Positions 25,623 to 34,608 are shown, counted from the first letter of the stretch. The stretch: 64,000 nt of DNA from Bacteroidales bacterium (GCA_015061165.1 SUXC01000002.1:170696-234695); one strand, 5' to 3'. Translations and numbers: made by a program. The notes: generated by a model from the letters alone, not told the origin.

Positions 25623-26346
25623 TGGTCTTTCCAAATCTTCTTTCACGATGTTGATAATCAACAATGGCATGATAAAATTCTTCTTCCGTAAATTCGGGCC
25701 ACAAGCAATCTGTAAAATACAACTCAGCGTATGCCAATTGCCACAACAGGAAATTACTGATGCGCAACTCGCCACTGGTGCGAATCAGCAAATCAGGGTC
25801 GGGCATCTGTGCTGTAGTTAAGGAAGCGGATATTAGTTCTTCATTAATATCTTCTACCAACAAAGTACCTTGTTGCACTGCCAAGGCTATATTTCGCGTA
25901 GCTTGAATCATCTCCCAACGCGCACTATAACTGAGCGCAATTACCAAATTCAAACCTGTATTTTTACCCGTCTCCTCCATACAAACCCGAAACTTCTGCT
26001 GTGCATTTTCAGGCAAGCGAGCCAAATCACCTATAGTAGATAGACGGACGTTATTCTTCATCAGTGTAGGAGTCTCCTTGGCTATAGTATCCACCAACAA
26101 CGACATCAGTGCATCCACTTCCTCTTTCGGGCGATTCCAATTCTCCGTTGAAAAAGCATACAACGTCAAGTATTCAATACCCAATTCTGCCGCAGCTTCC
26201 GTAATACGGTGTACGGTTTCGACGCCTTGGCGATGCCCAAACATACGCGCCATACCTTGGCGTTTTGCCCAACGACCATTGCCATCCATAATGATAGCAA
26301 TATGGCGCGGGATACGATTGGGTTGTATTTGGGTTTTATAACTCAT
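25606..26346 (-). CDS. uppS: Undecaprenyl diphosphate synthase UppS
   Basis: UppS builds the C55 lipid carrier used for peptidoglycan and surface polysaccharide. The 246-residue protein has the signature [14 protein letters not shown] (Asp21 is the expected catalytic residue). Other parts are [14 protein letters not shown] and the late [30 protein letters not shown]. It sits between porG-like genes and bamA, a conserved order in Bacteroidota. Confidence 0.97.
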   Translation of the reverse strand: MSYKTQIQPNRIPRHIAIIMDGNGRWAKRQGMARMFGHRQGVETVHRITEAAAELGIEYLTLYAFSTENWNRPKEEVDALMSLLVDTIAKETPTLMKNNVRLSTIGDLARLPENAQQKFRVCMEETGKNTGLNLVIALSYSARWEMIQATRNIALAVQQGTLLVEDINEELISASLTTAQMPDPDLLIRTSGELRISNFLLWQLAYAELYFTDCLWPEFTEEEFYHAIVDYQHRERRFGKTSEQVR

Positions 26347-26349
26347 ATA

Positions 26350-27267
26350 TTAGTCTTCAATATGCAATCCTCTTCTTATACGTGCAGAAACGGCAGATCT
26401 TTCATTAAGATACTTTTTGTATCGTTGATCACCAAACTCGTACACAATACCAACGGTCAAAGAAGAGGTCAAATCATTATTCAATATATTAAAACCATTG
26501 AGATCGTGAGAGTTATCCAATACGCCATGCGTAATTTCCGTCAGTCTATCACCTTCCTTAAAATCAATATTAGGCAAATAACCCTCCACATTATCAGACA
26601 GATACACTTGATGTTGCCACGCCACCTGCAATTGCCAACGATTAGCAAATTTCCACTTTAAACCAATGCCCACAGGTACATAGACTGCAACTTCCATCGC
26701 TCTTACATTTACTGTCGGTAGCGGATTTTCTGCCATAACCGCCGCTAACTTGTTAGAAGCACTTCCTCCTATTCCTAAAAACAAGTAAGGTGTGATTGTT
26801 TTTACGCGATAATCAAACGAAGGAGAACCAAACTTAAAGAAGTTGAACTCGCACACAAGATCAGCAGTCCACGTTGGGTTTTGGTACATTATTGGAACAA
26901 CAGGCTGCTCTATAGGTTGCTCAACTGGTTCCTCCATAGCATAACTATAAGCTAAACATGTGCGTTGCATCTTAAACTGGATAGCAAATCGCTGATTATT
27001 AAACTTATAGCGAAATTGTGCTCCTACTGCATATCGTGATTGTACAAAAGGTATCTTATTGGCATCTCCTATATAATATCCAGTACCTATTTGCAAACCT
27101 GCATCAAAACTGTACTCCTTATTTCCCTTCTGATCATCAAACTCATCAATGGATTTCTCCATCTGTTCCTGTTGAGAAGCAAATAACAAAGCAGGGGTCA
27201 GGGCAACCCATAGCAAAACAAGCAATCGGATATGCTTATTGAAGATATTAGTAGCTGATAATCGCAC
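26350..27267 (-). CDS. PorG-like outer membrane protein (DUF6089), copy 1
   Basis: This is a 305-residue beta-barrel-type protein with a signal peptide. The family signature is seen as DAGLQIGTGYYIGDANK, AVGAQFRYKFNNQRFAIQ and VKTITPYLFLGIGGSASNK. In Porphyromonas gingivalis the PorG protein of this family sits in front of uppS-bamA and is needed for type IX secretion. Here it overlaps the second copy by 20 bases and precedes uppS by 3 bases. Which copy is the functional PorG is not known; this one is nearer in position. Confidence 0.82.
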   Translation of the reverse strand: MRLSATNIFNKHIRLLVLLWVALTPALLFASQQEQMEKSIDEFDDQKGNKEYSFDAGLQIGTGYYIGDANKIPFVQSRYAVGAQFRYKFNNQRFAIQFKMQRTCLAYSYAMEEPVEQPIEQPVVPIMYQNPTWTADLVCEFNFFKFGSPSFDYRVKTITPYLFLGIGGSASNKLAAVMAENPLPTVNVRAMEVAVYVPVGIGLKWKFANRWQLQVAWQHQVYLSDNVEGYLPNIDFKEGDRLTEITHGVLDNSHDLNGFNILNNDLTSSLTVGIVYEFGDQRYKKYLNERSAVSARIRRGLHIED

Positions 27268-28063
27268 CTGCTTGACCGTTTGCTGGGAGATTATAGATTA
27301 CTCCTACTGTAACAGCTACGTTATGCGTGCTGGCAGCTTTGTATTTCACGTTCTTGAAAGACACACCATCGCCACCTGTATATACTAACTTACCATTGGA
27401 ATATTTAGCGCCAACAGTACTACCATCAAGATTGCCGTTCAACACATATAAATTGTATTGGCAAGCTACCTTCAACTGCCAATTCGAAGCCATACGCACC
27501 TTCAAACCTGCTGCAAACGGAATATACAATGCTGCCGCCAAGTCCTTCGCCTTAACAGCAGGGAACGGAGTATTTTGCTCTCCGTCATTCATACCCCAAC
27601 GATAGGTGGCAGTCTTGTTGTAGAGAGAAGTACCAATACCTGTTGCTACATATGGAGTAATGGTGTAAACCTTAGCATTTCGATTCTCAACAAAACCGTA
27701 TTTTAGAATATTAAACTCTGCCATCAGATCCACATTCCACATACTATTGTAGAAATACAAATCCTGTTTTTCTGCGCTCTCTTTGAAACGCGTACGTTGG
27801 CGCATAGCTTGTCCCTGCAAAGCCCAACGGTTATCAAAGCGATAGCGCACTGTTCCACCAAATGTCTCGAACGCAGGCATACCCTCTGAGTCGCGCATCC
27901 ATGCGAACTCATGAGTACGTGTATAACCAGCAGCGGGATTTTCATTTCCCATAAAGAAACCTGCTCCTACTTGCAATCCTAACTCAACGTTTTGCGTTTG
28001 GGCATTCACAAACAATGGAGCGAACACCATTAGCAACACAAGAATAAATGTACTCTTCTTCAT
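27248..28063 (-). CDS. PorG-like outer membrane protein (DUF6089), copy 2
   Basis: The 271-residue protein begins with a clear signal peptide (MKKSTFILVLLMVFAPLFVNAQ) and shares the family pieces LGLQVGAGFFMGNENP, TVRYRFDNRWALQGQ and YTITPYVATGIGTSL with the next gene. It is the first gene of the outer-membrane assembly operon, 45 bases from a consensus promoter. The pair is probably a tandem duplication followed by divergence. Confidence 0.8.
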   Translation of the reverse strand: MKKSTFILVLLMVFAPLFVNAQTQNVELGLQVGAGFFMGNENPAAGYTRTHEFAWMRDSEGMPAFETFGGTVRYRFDNRWALQGQAMRQRTRFKESAEKQDLYFYNSMWNVDLMAEFNILKYGFVENRNAKVYTITPYVATGIGTSLYNKTATYRWGMNDGEQNTPFPAVKAKDLAAALYIPFAAGLKVRMASNWQLKVACQYNLYVLNGNLDGSTVGAKYSNGKLVYTGGDGVSFKNVKYKAASTHNVAVTVGVIYNLPANGQAGAIISY

Positions 28064-28106
28064 AACGACTATTAATTATTTTTAATATTTATACAAATTT
28101 GACCTG

Positions 28107-28138
28107 CAAAGGTACTACTTTTTTTTCATATATGCAAA
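28107..28138 (-). promoter_or_regulatory. Bacteroidota promoter of the porG-uppS-bamA-ompH operon
   Basis: On the minus strand TACCTTTG (28107-28114) and TTTG (28135-28138) are spaced by 20 bases. It overlaps the radA stop region by a few bases. Confidence 0.85.
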
Positions 28139-29497
28139 TTATTTCTTGAATAAAATTTTGAAAGCCTCTGCCACACGGCACACTTCCACCACTTTTATCT
28201 TCAGGTTACGTGCATCATACTTCTGTCCCGAAGGAACTATAATTCGCTGAAAACCAAGTTTTTCCGCCTCTCGTATTCGTTGGTCAATACGATTTATTGG
28301 GCGTATTTCACCTGCCAACCCCACTTCACCTGTTACGCAAATTTCTTCATCCAGCGCGATGTCCATATTTGACGAAAGCACTGCTGCCAACACTGCCAAG
28401 TCTATTGCAGGGTCATTCACGCGCAGTCCACCTGCGATATTCACGAACACATCTTTCTGCATCAGTTTGAAGCCCACACGTTTCTCCAACACTGCCAACA
28501 GCATATTCAGTCGCCTGCCATCAAACCCAGTGCTACTACGTTGTGGCGTTCCATAGGCGGCACTTGCCACCAAGGCTTGCACCTCGATAAGCAATGGTCT
28601 CACACCTTCTACTGCCGCAGCAATTGCGATACCCGAAAGTCCTTCTCTATTACTTGACAGCAGCAACTCGCTCGGATTCACCACCTCGCGCAAACCGTCT
28701 TGCTGCATTTGGAAGATGCCCAGTTCGCTGGTGCTACCAAAGCGGTTCTTCTGCGCGCGCAGGATGCGATACATATAATGTTGGTCGCCCTCGAACTGCA
28801 ATACCGTATCTACAATGTGCTCCAACACTTTGGGACCAGCCAACGAGCCTTCTTTATTAATATGGCCAACTATGATAAATGGCACATTCTTCTCCTTGGC
28901 GTATTGCAGGATACGAGTAGCACACTCACGCACTTGGCTCAAACTGCCAATACTCGCCTCAATTGCTTCTGTACCAATAGTTTGAATACTATCCACCACC
29001 ACTATTTCAGGCTGAATATCCCTGACGCAGTCCAATATTCTCTCCAGCGAAGTCTCCGCCAATATATACAAGTTCGATGCATCTCCTGCAAGACGTTCGG
29101 CTCTCAGTTTTAATTGCTTTGCGCTCTCCTCGCCACTGGCATAAAGCGTTTTCTTGTTGCCCATTTTCAGCAGTACTTGCAATGCCAACGTGGATTTTCC
29201 TATTCCAGGCTCTCCACCTAATAGCACCAAACTGCCAGGTACCAATCCGCCACCCAACACGCGATTCAGTTCCGAAGACTGCATATCTATACACATTTCT
29301 TCCTTCGCATCCACCTCATGCAGGCGTTGCGCTTTTGCTCCTCGACGAAGTCCTGCACCGCCTTTCGTAGCGACAGCAGTTGCAATCACCTCCTCCTCGT
29401 ATGTTCCCCATTCCCCACAAACAGGACAACGACCTATCATCTGTGGTGCTTTTGCTCCACAGTTAGAACATACATATTGTGTCGAAACTTTTGCCAT
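28139..29497 (-). CDS. radA: DNA repair protein RadA
   Basis: RadA helps process recombination intermediates, acting as a branch-migration helicase. The zinc motif uses Cys10, Cys13, Cys24 and Cys27 (CSNCG...CPVCGEW). The Walker A GGEPGIGKST lies at about 94-103 and the RadA-specific KNRFG motif follows. A C-terminal Lon-like domain starts around residue 280. The 452-residue length is standard. It directly follows rnz with no gap, as the last gene of the dnaN operon. Confidence 0.97.
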   Translation of the reverse strand: MAKVSTQYVCSNCGAKAPQMIGRCPVCGEWGTYEEEVIATAVATKGGAGLRRGAKAQRLHEVDAKEEMCIDMQSSELNRVLGGGLVPGSLVLLGGEPGIGKSTLALQVLLKMGNKKTLYASGEESAKQLKLRAERLAGDASNLYILAETSLERILDCVRDIQPEIVVVDSIQTIGTEAIEASIGSLSQVRECATRILQYAKEKNVPFIIVGHINKEGSLAGPKVLEHIVDTVLQFEGDQHYMYRILRAQKNRFGSTSELGIFQMQQDGLREVVNPSELLLSSNREGLSGIAIAAAVEGVRPLLIEVQALVASAAYGTPQRSSTGFDGRRLNMLLAVLEKRVGFKLMQKDVFVNIAGGLRVNDPAIDLAVLAAVLSSNMDIALDEEICVTGEVGLAGEIRPINRIDQRIREAEKLGFQRIIVPSGQKYDARNLKIKVVEVCRVAEAFKILFKK

Positions 29498-30280
29498 TTA
29501 TATCTCCATCGTGGTGCACTCTTCTGCCAATACCGTATTTGCAAAAACCTCTTGTGCTTCGTTCAAAAATACGGTATGGTCATCTTCGCGAGCACTAAAA
29601 TGCCCTATCACCAGTTTCCCAACCGCTGCCAACTGAGCAATCTGCGCTGCTTGTTTGGCTGTAGAATGGGTATATTTCTTGCATTTATCAGCATCTTTTT
29701 CCGTGTAGGTTGCCTCATGATACAACACCTCCACCCCTTTTATCTGTTCCACAATCTGCTCACGATAAGCCGTATCCGAACAATACGCATAGCGTTTGCG
29801 TGGCTCCGTATCGCGATGATGTTCGGTAAAGAGAAAACCACAAGTAGGCACCTTATGTTTCAACGGAATAGTCTCAATGGTCAGTGTCCTATCCTCAAAA
29901 ATCACCTCACGCTTGCGTGGGTTAATCGTGTGAAAGACAATCTCATACGGCATATCTTGACAATGATAATCCAACCACGGGCGCAGTAGTTTTTCCAAGT
30001 CGCCGTGTGCATAGATATGCAGCGGTTGTGTCCTACCCATCATACCCAAAGTGGAAATCAATCCTATCAGTCCAAAGCAATGGTCGCCATGCAAATGCGA
30101 AATCAGCACCGTGTATAGCCGTGCTGTCTTCACGCCCAACTGTCTCATTTTCAGTTGTGTGCCTTCCCCGCAGTCCACCATGAAGGACTTGTCGCACAAT
30201 TCCACAATCTGCCCAGAGGGCGAGTTTTGGAATGTAGGCATCGCACTACCGCAACCTAATATGGTTAAATTGCCTGTCAC
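29498..30280 (-). CDS. rnz: Ribonuclease Z
   Basis: This is a metallo-beta-lactamase-fold nuclease that trims tRNA 3' ends. The start is placed at GTG 30280, whose GTGA overlaps the stop of the upstream exonuclease gene by 4 bases. Longer in-frame starts lie within that gene. From here the protein is 260 residues (MTGNLTILGCGSAMPT), matching the family. The metal motif SHLHGDH lies at residues 61-67 and the late AKQAAQIAQ...LVIGHFSAR motif is intact. Confidence 0.93.
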   Translation of the reverse strand: MTGNLTILGCGSAMPTFQNSPSGQIVELCDKSFMVDCGEGTQLKMRQLGVKTARLYTVLISHLHGDHCFGLIGLISTLGMMGRTQPLHIYAHGDLEKLLRPWLDYHCQDMPYEIVFHTINPRKREVIFEDRTLTIETIPLKHKVPTCGFLFTEHHRDTEPRKRYAYCSDTAYREQIVEQIKGVEVLYHEATYTEKDADKCKKYTHSTAKQAAQIAQLAAVGKLVIGHFSAREDDHTVFLNEAQEVFANTVLAEECTTMEI

Positions 30281-31071
30281 TTCCTCAAACTCAAATAGAT
30301 ACGTGTAAATACGTTCTTCGTGTATTGTGGAAAATCGCCTTGCTGAATCCAACCGTAATATCCCACATCACGACGAAAGACATCGGCTACGCGTTGTCCT
30401 TTGTACTTGCCAAAATTGAATATCTCCACGCCTTGCGCATCATACGCAATACGCCCTGCAAAGTCGGCAAAGCGGGTATTTCCTGCGGTAAATTCAGCCA
30501 AACCCTCTACATCTGTTGGAATATCATACTTCTCCAGTTGCGCCATCAGTACCTCGTAGGTTGCCATTGTGTCGGCATCTGCCGAGTGCGCATTGGTCAG
30601 GTCTTTGCCACAATAGAATTTGTAGGCAGCCACCAAGTTTCGTGGTTCTTGGCGTTGGAAGATAGTGAACACATCCACCATCTTTTTTTGTTTCAAATCA
30701 ATATACACGCCTGCTCGCATCATCTCTTCCGCCAGCAGAGGCAAGTCAAAGTGATTCGAGTTATATCCCGCCAAATCTGCATCTTCCAGTACTTTCACCA
30801 GTTCAGGCGCAATCTCTTTGAAGGTTGGGCAGTCCACCAAATCCTCGTCATAGATTCCGTGCACGGCACTTGCTTCTTCCGAGATATGCAACTGCACTTC
30901 CTGCCCCAACATCATCTGCACAGGTTTGACACGGAAGGTCTTTCCCTCCGAGCAGCCATTGGGAAAGACCTTGTAATAACTCAGTTCGACAATCCTATCC
31001 GATGCGATATTTAGTCCCGTGGTCTCCAAATCGAAGAAGACCAACGGGCGAGTTAGTTGCAATTTCATCAT
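30277..31071 (-). CDS. DnaQ-like 3'-5' exonuclease
   Basis: The 264-residue protein has the DEDDh exonuclease fold. Exo I is FFDLETTG with Asp14 and Glu16, Exo II lies in the AGYNSNHFDLPLL part, and Exo III is the HSADAD segment. A C-terminal part (FNFGKYKGQRVADVF...DVGYYGWIQQGDFPQYTKN) adds a small domain often seen with these enzymes in Bacteroidales. It may be a proofreading or repair exonuclease. It overlaps dnaN by 4 bases (ATGA) and rnz by 4 bases, so translation of all three is coupled. Confidence 0.88.
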   Translation of the reverse strand: MMKLQLTRPLVFFDLETTGLNIASDRIVELSYYKVFPNGCSEGKTFRVKPVQMMLGQEVQLHISEEASAVHGIYDEDLVDCPTFKEIAPELVKVLEDADLAGYNSNHFDLPLLAEEMMRAGVYIDLKQKKMVDVFTIFQRQEPRNLVAAYKFYCGKDLTNAHSADADTMATYEVLMAQLEKYDIPTDVEGLAEFTAGNTRFADFAGRIAYDAQGVEIFNFGKYKGQRVADVFRRDVGYYGWIQQGDFPQYTKNVFTRIYLSLRK

Positions 31072-32189
31072 TCATTGAGGAGCATTGGCATGAGCAAAAT
31101 AAGCAGGTCTTGACCCTCTTCATTCTCTGATGGCAGAATCAAACCTGCGCGAGCAGGGTCAGCCAACTGAAGCACTACATCTTGCGATGCCACGTTCGAC
31201 AAAATTTCAATCAAGAATGGAGCCTTAAAGCCGATAGCCATTGGCATTCCGCTATAATCACAAGGGATGATTTCCTCTGCCGAAGTAGAGAAGTCTATAT
31301 CTTGCGCCGAAATCTTGATTTGGTTCTCGCTCAACGCCAATTTCAGCAAACTGGTACCAGTGTTTGCGAACACAGCCACACGTTTGCAGGCATTCACGAT
31401 AGTTTGGCGATCCACCAATACCTTGTTGCTATTGTTTTGTGGGATTACCGCATTATAGTTAGGGAAGCGACCCTCTATCTGACGGCAAACAATCACGGTG
31501 CTGCCAAACTCGAACTTCGCATTCTTCTGACCGAAGGTTACTTTCACTTCATCTGCCTCTTTTTGCAGAACTTGTTTGAGCAGTTGAGCAGGTTTCTTTG
31601 GCAAGATGAAACTTACGGCTTGTGCACCTTTCACGCCTGCGTTGATATAACGAACCAAACGATGTGCATCGGTAGCCACCAATGTGATTTTATCCTCGCT
31701 GAGGTCAAAGAATATACCATTCATTACTGGGCGCAACTCATCATCTGCGGTACAGAAGATGGTTTTGTTGATAGCGTCCAACAGTGCATTCGCAGGCATT
31801 GTGAATGTGTTTTCGCCCTCTTCCACTGGCATCTCAGGATATTCCAATCCGTTCGCGCCTACAAAACTATACGTACCATTCGAACTGGTAATATTCAAAC
31901 CAAAGTTCTGTTCATCTATTTGGAAGGTCAATGGTTGCTCCGAAAACTCTTTCAGTGTTTCCAACAGCAATTTTCCGCCCACTGCCACTTTGCCTGCACC
32001 TTGTGCATCTTCCACGGTTAGAGAGGTGCGGATAGTAGTCTCGCTATCCGAAGCGGTTAAGGTCAATACATCGCCTTCGAGGTCAAACAATACGGCCTCC
32101 AATATCTGCAAACTATTTTTTGCAGCAATCACACGACTCACTGCTTGCAACTGAGCAAACAATTTTGAGCTTGATACATTAAATTTCAT
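31068..32189 (-). CDS. dnaN: DNA polymerase III sliding clamp, beta subunit
   Basis: This is the ring-shaped processivity clamp for DNA polymerase III. The 373 residues show the three-domain clamp pattern. The N-terminal MKFNVSSSKLFAQLQAVSRVI, the ATDAHRLVRY motif of the central part and the C-terminal LLMPMLL are visible. It is the first gene of the dnaN-exonuclease-rnz-radA operon with a consensus promoter and is divergent from murI. Confidence 0.97.
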   Translation of the reverse strand: MKFNVSSSKLFAQLQAVSRVIAAKNSLQILEAVLFDLEGDVLTLTASDSETTIRTSLTVEDAQGAGKVAVGGKLLLETLKEFSEQPLTFQIDEQNFGLNITSSNGTYSFVGANGLEYPEMPVEEGENTFTMPANALLDAINKTIFCTADDELRPVMNGIFFDLSEDKITLVATDAHRLVRYINAGVKGAQAVSFILPKKPAQLLKQVLQKEADEVKVTFGQKNAKFEFGSTVIVCRQIEGRFPNYNAVIPQNNSNKVLVDRQTIVNACKRVAVFANTGTSLLKLALSENQIKISAQDIDFSTSAEEIIPCDYSGMPMAIGFKAPFLIEILSNVASQDVVLQLADPARAGLILPSENEEGQDLLILLMPMLLNE

Positions 32190-32253
32190 ATTCTTAGTTG
32201 ATTTATTTTATTTGCTTTTCCTTATTTAGTAACTGCATGTTACTATTCGGCTG

Positions 32254-32285
32254 CAAAGTTACAAAAAAAATGCCATTTATGCAAA
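32254..32285 (-). promoter_or_regulatory. Bacteroidota promoter of the dnaN operon
   Basis: On the minus strand TAACTTTG (32254-32261) and TTTG (32282-32285) are spaced by 20 bases. Confidence 0.82.
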
Positions 32286-32288
32286 TTA

Positions 32289-32320
32289 TTTGTGCATTTT
32301 ATTTATTTTTTGTACCTTTG
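32289..32320 (+). promoter_or_regulatory. Bacteroidota promoter of murI
   Basis: TTTG (32289-32292) and TACCTTTG (32313-32320) are spaced by 20 bases, nearly back to back with the dnaN promoter. Confidence 0.85.
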
Positions 32321-32340
32321 CAGCGAAATTCCGTGCTTTT

Positions 32341-32366
32341 CAACTATAAACTATAAACTTTAAACT
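32341..32366. repeat. Tandem array in the murI leader, AAACTATA type
   Basis: Repeats of AACTATA/AACTTTA lie immediately before the TTG start of murI and form its leader. Related units lie at 45517. Confidence 0.75.
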
Positions 32367-32369
32367 GAT

Positions 32370-33242
32370 TTGATCGGTATTTTCGACAGCGGTTATGGCG
32401 GACTGACTATTCTGAATCACATTCGCCAACATCTCCCCCAGTACGATTATCTCTACTTGGGCGACAATGCTCGTGCGCCATACGGAACACGCTCTTTTGA
32501 TGTCATTTACGAATATACCCTTCAGGCGGTCAATTACCTGCACCAGCAGGGCTGCAATCTGATTATTTTGGCATGTAACACCGCCAGTGCCAAGGCGTTG
32601 CGCACTATCCAGCAACGCGACATCAACCCAGATGAACTACGTGTGTTAGGTGTCATCCGCCCCACGGTAGAGGTGGTGCCACAGCGCACGCGTACCAAAC
32701 ATATTGGTGTACTTGCCACCCCGGGCACAGTGGCATCCGAGAGTTATGTCATCGAACTGCTCAAGCAAGACCCCACCCTCACGATTACTCAGCAGGCATG
32801 CCCCATGTGGGTACCACTAATTGAGTCGGGCGAACATTTGGGCGATGGTGCCAACTATTTCGTAGAAAAGTACTTAACCGAACTCCTCACCCGCGATCCG
32901 CTGATTGATACTATCATTTTGGGCTGCACTCATTATCCCCTACTCCAACCCAAGATTGAAGCGTTTCTTGAAAAATACGAGCATACCAAACTCTTAATTC
33001 AAAATTCAAAATTCAAAATTATCTCTCAGGGCGAAATTGTCGCTCGTAGTTTAGCAGATTATCTTCACCGCCATCCTGACATTGCTGAACGCGCCTTGAA
33101 AAATAGACACGCCCTTGAAGATAATTCAAAATTCATAATTCATAATTCAAAATTCCTCACCACTGAATCTGCTACCAAATTTTCCGAGTCGGCATCGCTT
33201 TTCCTCTCCGAACCTATCACCGCACGCCACATTGAGTTGTAA
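32370..33242 (+). CDS. murI: Glutamate racemase MurI
   Basis: MurI makes D-glutamate for peptidoglycan. The start is TTG at 32370 (MIGIFDSGYGG); no ATG lies close in frame. Catalytic cysteines are Cys69 (LACNTAS) and Cys186 (GCTHYP). Two in-frame stretches encoded by AATTC-type tandem arrays are visible at about residues 209-217 (IQNSKFKII) and 251-262 (DNSKFIIHNSKF). They lie in the C-terminal third after the active-site motifs and probably form surface loops or a disordered tail. Confidence 0.94.
   Translation: MIGIFDSGYGGLTILNHIRQHLPQYDYLYLGDNARAPYGTRSFDVIYEYTLQAVNYLHQQGCNLIILACNTASAKALRTIQQRDINPDELRVLGVIRPTVEVVPQRTRTKHIGVLATPGTVASESYVIELLKQDPTLTITQQACPMWVPLIESGEHLGDGANYFVEKYLTELLTRDPLIDTIILGCTHYPLLQPKIEAFLEKYEHTKLLIQNSKFKIISQGEIVARSLADYLHRHPDIAERALKNRHALEDNSKFIIHNSKFLTTESATKFSESASLFLSEPITARHIEL
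32995..33020. repeat. In-frame tandem array in murI, AATTCAA type, first
   Basis: Three copies of AATTCAAA-like units lie in frame in murI. Confidence 0.88.
33122..33155. repeat. In-frame tandem array in murI, AATTCAT type, second
   Basis: Four AATTCAA/AATTCAT-like units lie in frame in murI and encode NSKF twice. Confidence 0.88.
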
Positions 33243-33320
33243 TACAATTCATAATTTACAATTTACAATTCATAATTCATAATTCTTAATTCCTAATTCT
33301 TAATTCCTAACTCCTAACTC
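33241..33320. repeat. Long AATTC-type tandem array after murI
   Basis: About ten imperfect units (AATTCAT, AATTTAC, AATTCTT, AATTCCT, AACTCCT) drift gradually in sequence along the array, beginning at the murI stop. Confidence 0.88.
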
Positions 33321-33346
33321 ACTTCCTCCTATCTGCCACTCATCTC

Positions 33347-33390
33347 CATAGGGACTTCATAGGAACTTCATAGGGACTTCATAGGAACTT
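33347..33390. repeat. Four tandem copies of an 11-base unit
   Basis: CATAGGGACTT and CATAGGAACTT alternate twice (four units, 44 bases). The rest of the gap up to 33450 shows nothing else. Confidence 0.9.
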
Positions 33391-33449
33391 CGCTATGACA
33401 TCACTAAGAGAGTAACGGCATATCTCCCCGCTTTCTCTCACCAAATAAC

Positions 33450-33480
33450 AAAAAAATCGTTCCCTTTCGAGAACGATTTT
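33450..33480. terminator. Bidirectional terminator between murI and the T9SS client gene
   Basis: Stem AAATCGTTC/GAACGATTT with A-run and T-run flanks lies between convergent genes. Confidence 0.85.
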
Positions 33481-33506
33481 TCATACTTGGCAATATTACC
33501 TACCGA

Positions 33507-34271
33507 TTATTTCACTATAAACGAATTGCTTTCGCCGTTTACTTCAAAGAAGTACATGCCACTTGTATAATCCTTTATATCGAGTTGCAACTCTTGTTTG
33601 CTCTCATCCAAGAACTTACGCTCAACCAACTTGCCTTGCATGTCGTAAATCTTCATGGAAGTTGCGCCATCCACCTCGTAAGGCAATGTTACTAAATCAC
33701 TTGCAGGATTAGGATACGCATTGCGTTTTACTTTCGCAGGTACATTCTCCACACTTGTTGTAGTTTCGCCATTACCTGGGCAGGAGTAAATATGGGTTCT
33801 ATAAAAAATGCATACTCCATCTGCGTATGAACATTCGGAAACTATTAATTTATACATACCATTGATAAATACTAAATAAACACCTGTCTCATTAAATCCT
33901 TGCAAATCAATATTATCTACTATTTTACCATCCTCATCTATAATTATAATAGTTGACTTTACATCAGGGTAACTACCATGATCCTTTTTGTAAACAAAAC
34001 AAATTTTTCCATCTGTGGAGAAAACATTTTTAGCAATGATATCTGCATCTTCTTCAAGAAATATTTGTTTTTTCAGACAATAATTCTCATCGTATATGTA
34101 TATACTATCATTTACATGCTGACTAACATATTGATCTTGTAGTCCAACATAATTTCGACTAATTGTATATCCATTTACCAGCGTCCCATTTATTGTCCCG
34201 TCTAACACTACTTGTGCATTCATTGTTGCTGCGGTTACCAGCATAACTAAACCAAGTAAAATCTTTTTCAT
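33507..34271 (-). CDS. Secreted protein with type A T9SS sorting domain
   Basis: The likely start is the ATG at 34271, which begins a clean signal peptide (MKKILLGLVMLVTAATMNAQ). The open frame extends 7 codons further. The roughly 254-residue protein has a beta-rich central domain with many short strands (GYTISRNYVGLQDQYVSQHVNDSIYIYDENY) of unknown function. A C-terminal sorting domain follows (NAYPNPASDLVTLPYEVDG...MKIYDMQGKLV...YTSGMYFFEVNG), so it is a probable type IX client. It lies downstream of an unusual inverted-repeat leader. No homologous function is recognised. Confidence 0.8.
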   Translation of the reverse strand: MKKILLGLVMLVTAATMNAQVVLDGTINGTLVNGYTISRNYVGLQDQYVSQHVNDSIYIYDENYCLKKQIFLEEDADIIAKNVFSTDGKICFVYKKDHGSYPDVKSTIIIIDEDGKIVDNIDLQGFNETGVYLVFINGMYKLIVSECSYADGVCIFYRTHIYSCPGNGETTTSVENVPAKVKRNAYPNPASDLVTLPYEVDGATSMKIYDMQGKLVERKFLDESKQELQLDIKDYTSGMYFFEVNGESNSFIVK

Positions 34272-34353
34272 AATCATTTTGTATTTATACATTTATTCCC
34301 TACTCACTTTTGGCTTTTCGGGTTACTCCGTCGTGTTTCAAGAAGATACGCAC

Positions 34354-34498
34354 ATAAAAAAGCACGGCACTTTCAGTATCCTGCTCAAAGGTGTTTGGCG
34401 TGACCCGACAGAAGAACACTTAAAAGCCCGTGCTTACACACGAGCATTTTAACTATTATTTCTTCTGTCATTTAGTCGCCAAACTTTTTGAGCAAAGA
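34354..34498 (-). promoter_or_regulatory. Inverted-repeat leader with competing hairpins, candidate attenuator
   Basis: Two 35-base arms (34382-34416 and 34460-34494) are complementary at about 26 positions: 8, 8 and 10 paired bases separated by a bulge and a small internal loop. On the minus strand a second stem, AAGCACGG (34428-34435) with CCGTGCTT (34360-34367), is followed by TTTTTT and would act as a terminator. Its loop contains one arm of the first hairpin, so the two cannot form as simple nested stems. The structure lies about 80 bases upstream of the T9SS client gene. It could be an attenuator, a pseudoknotted RNA or a small mobile inverted repeat. Confidence 0.55.
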
Positions 34499-34608
34499 AT
34501 AATGCTAAAACGCTTTTTCTTTATTTTACGATGTGCGTATCAACTACACACTAATGTTTCATAGGCAATTTAATTTCAAATTATGTATTAAGCATATTAT
34601 TTTCAACA

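Noticed and set aside
25623..25775. N-terminal extension of BamA into uppS
   Set aside because: The sequence there is the shadow of uppS; the signal peptide begins at the GTG at 25622.
30281..30352. N-terminal extension of RNase Z
   Set aside because: The added residues lie in the exonuclease gene; the GTGA overlap start matches the family length.
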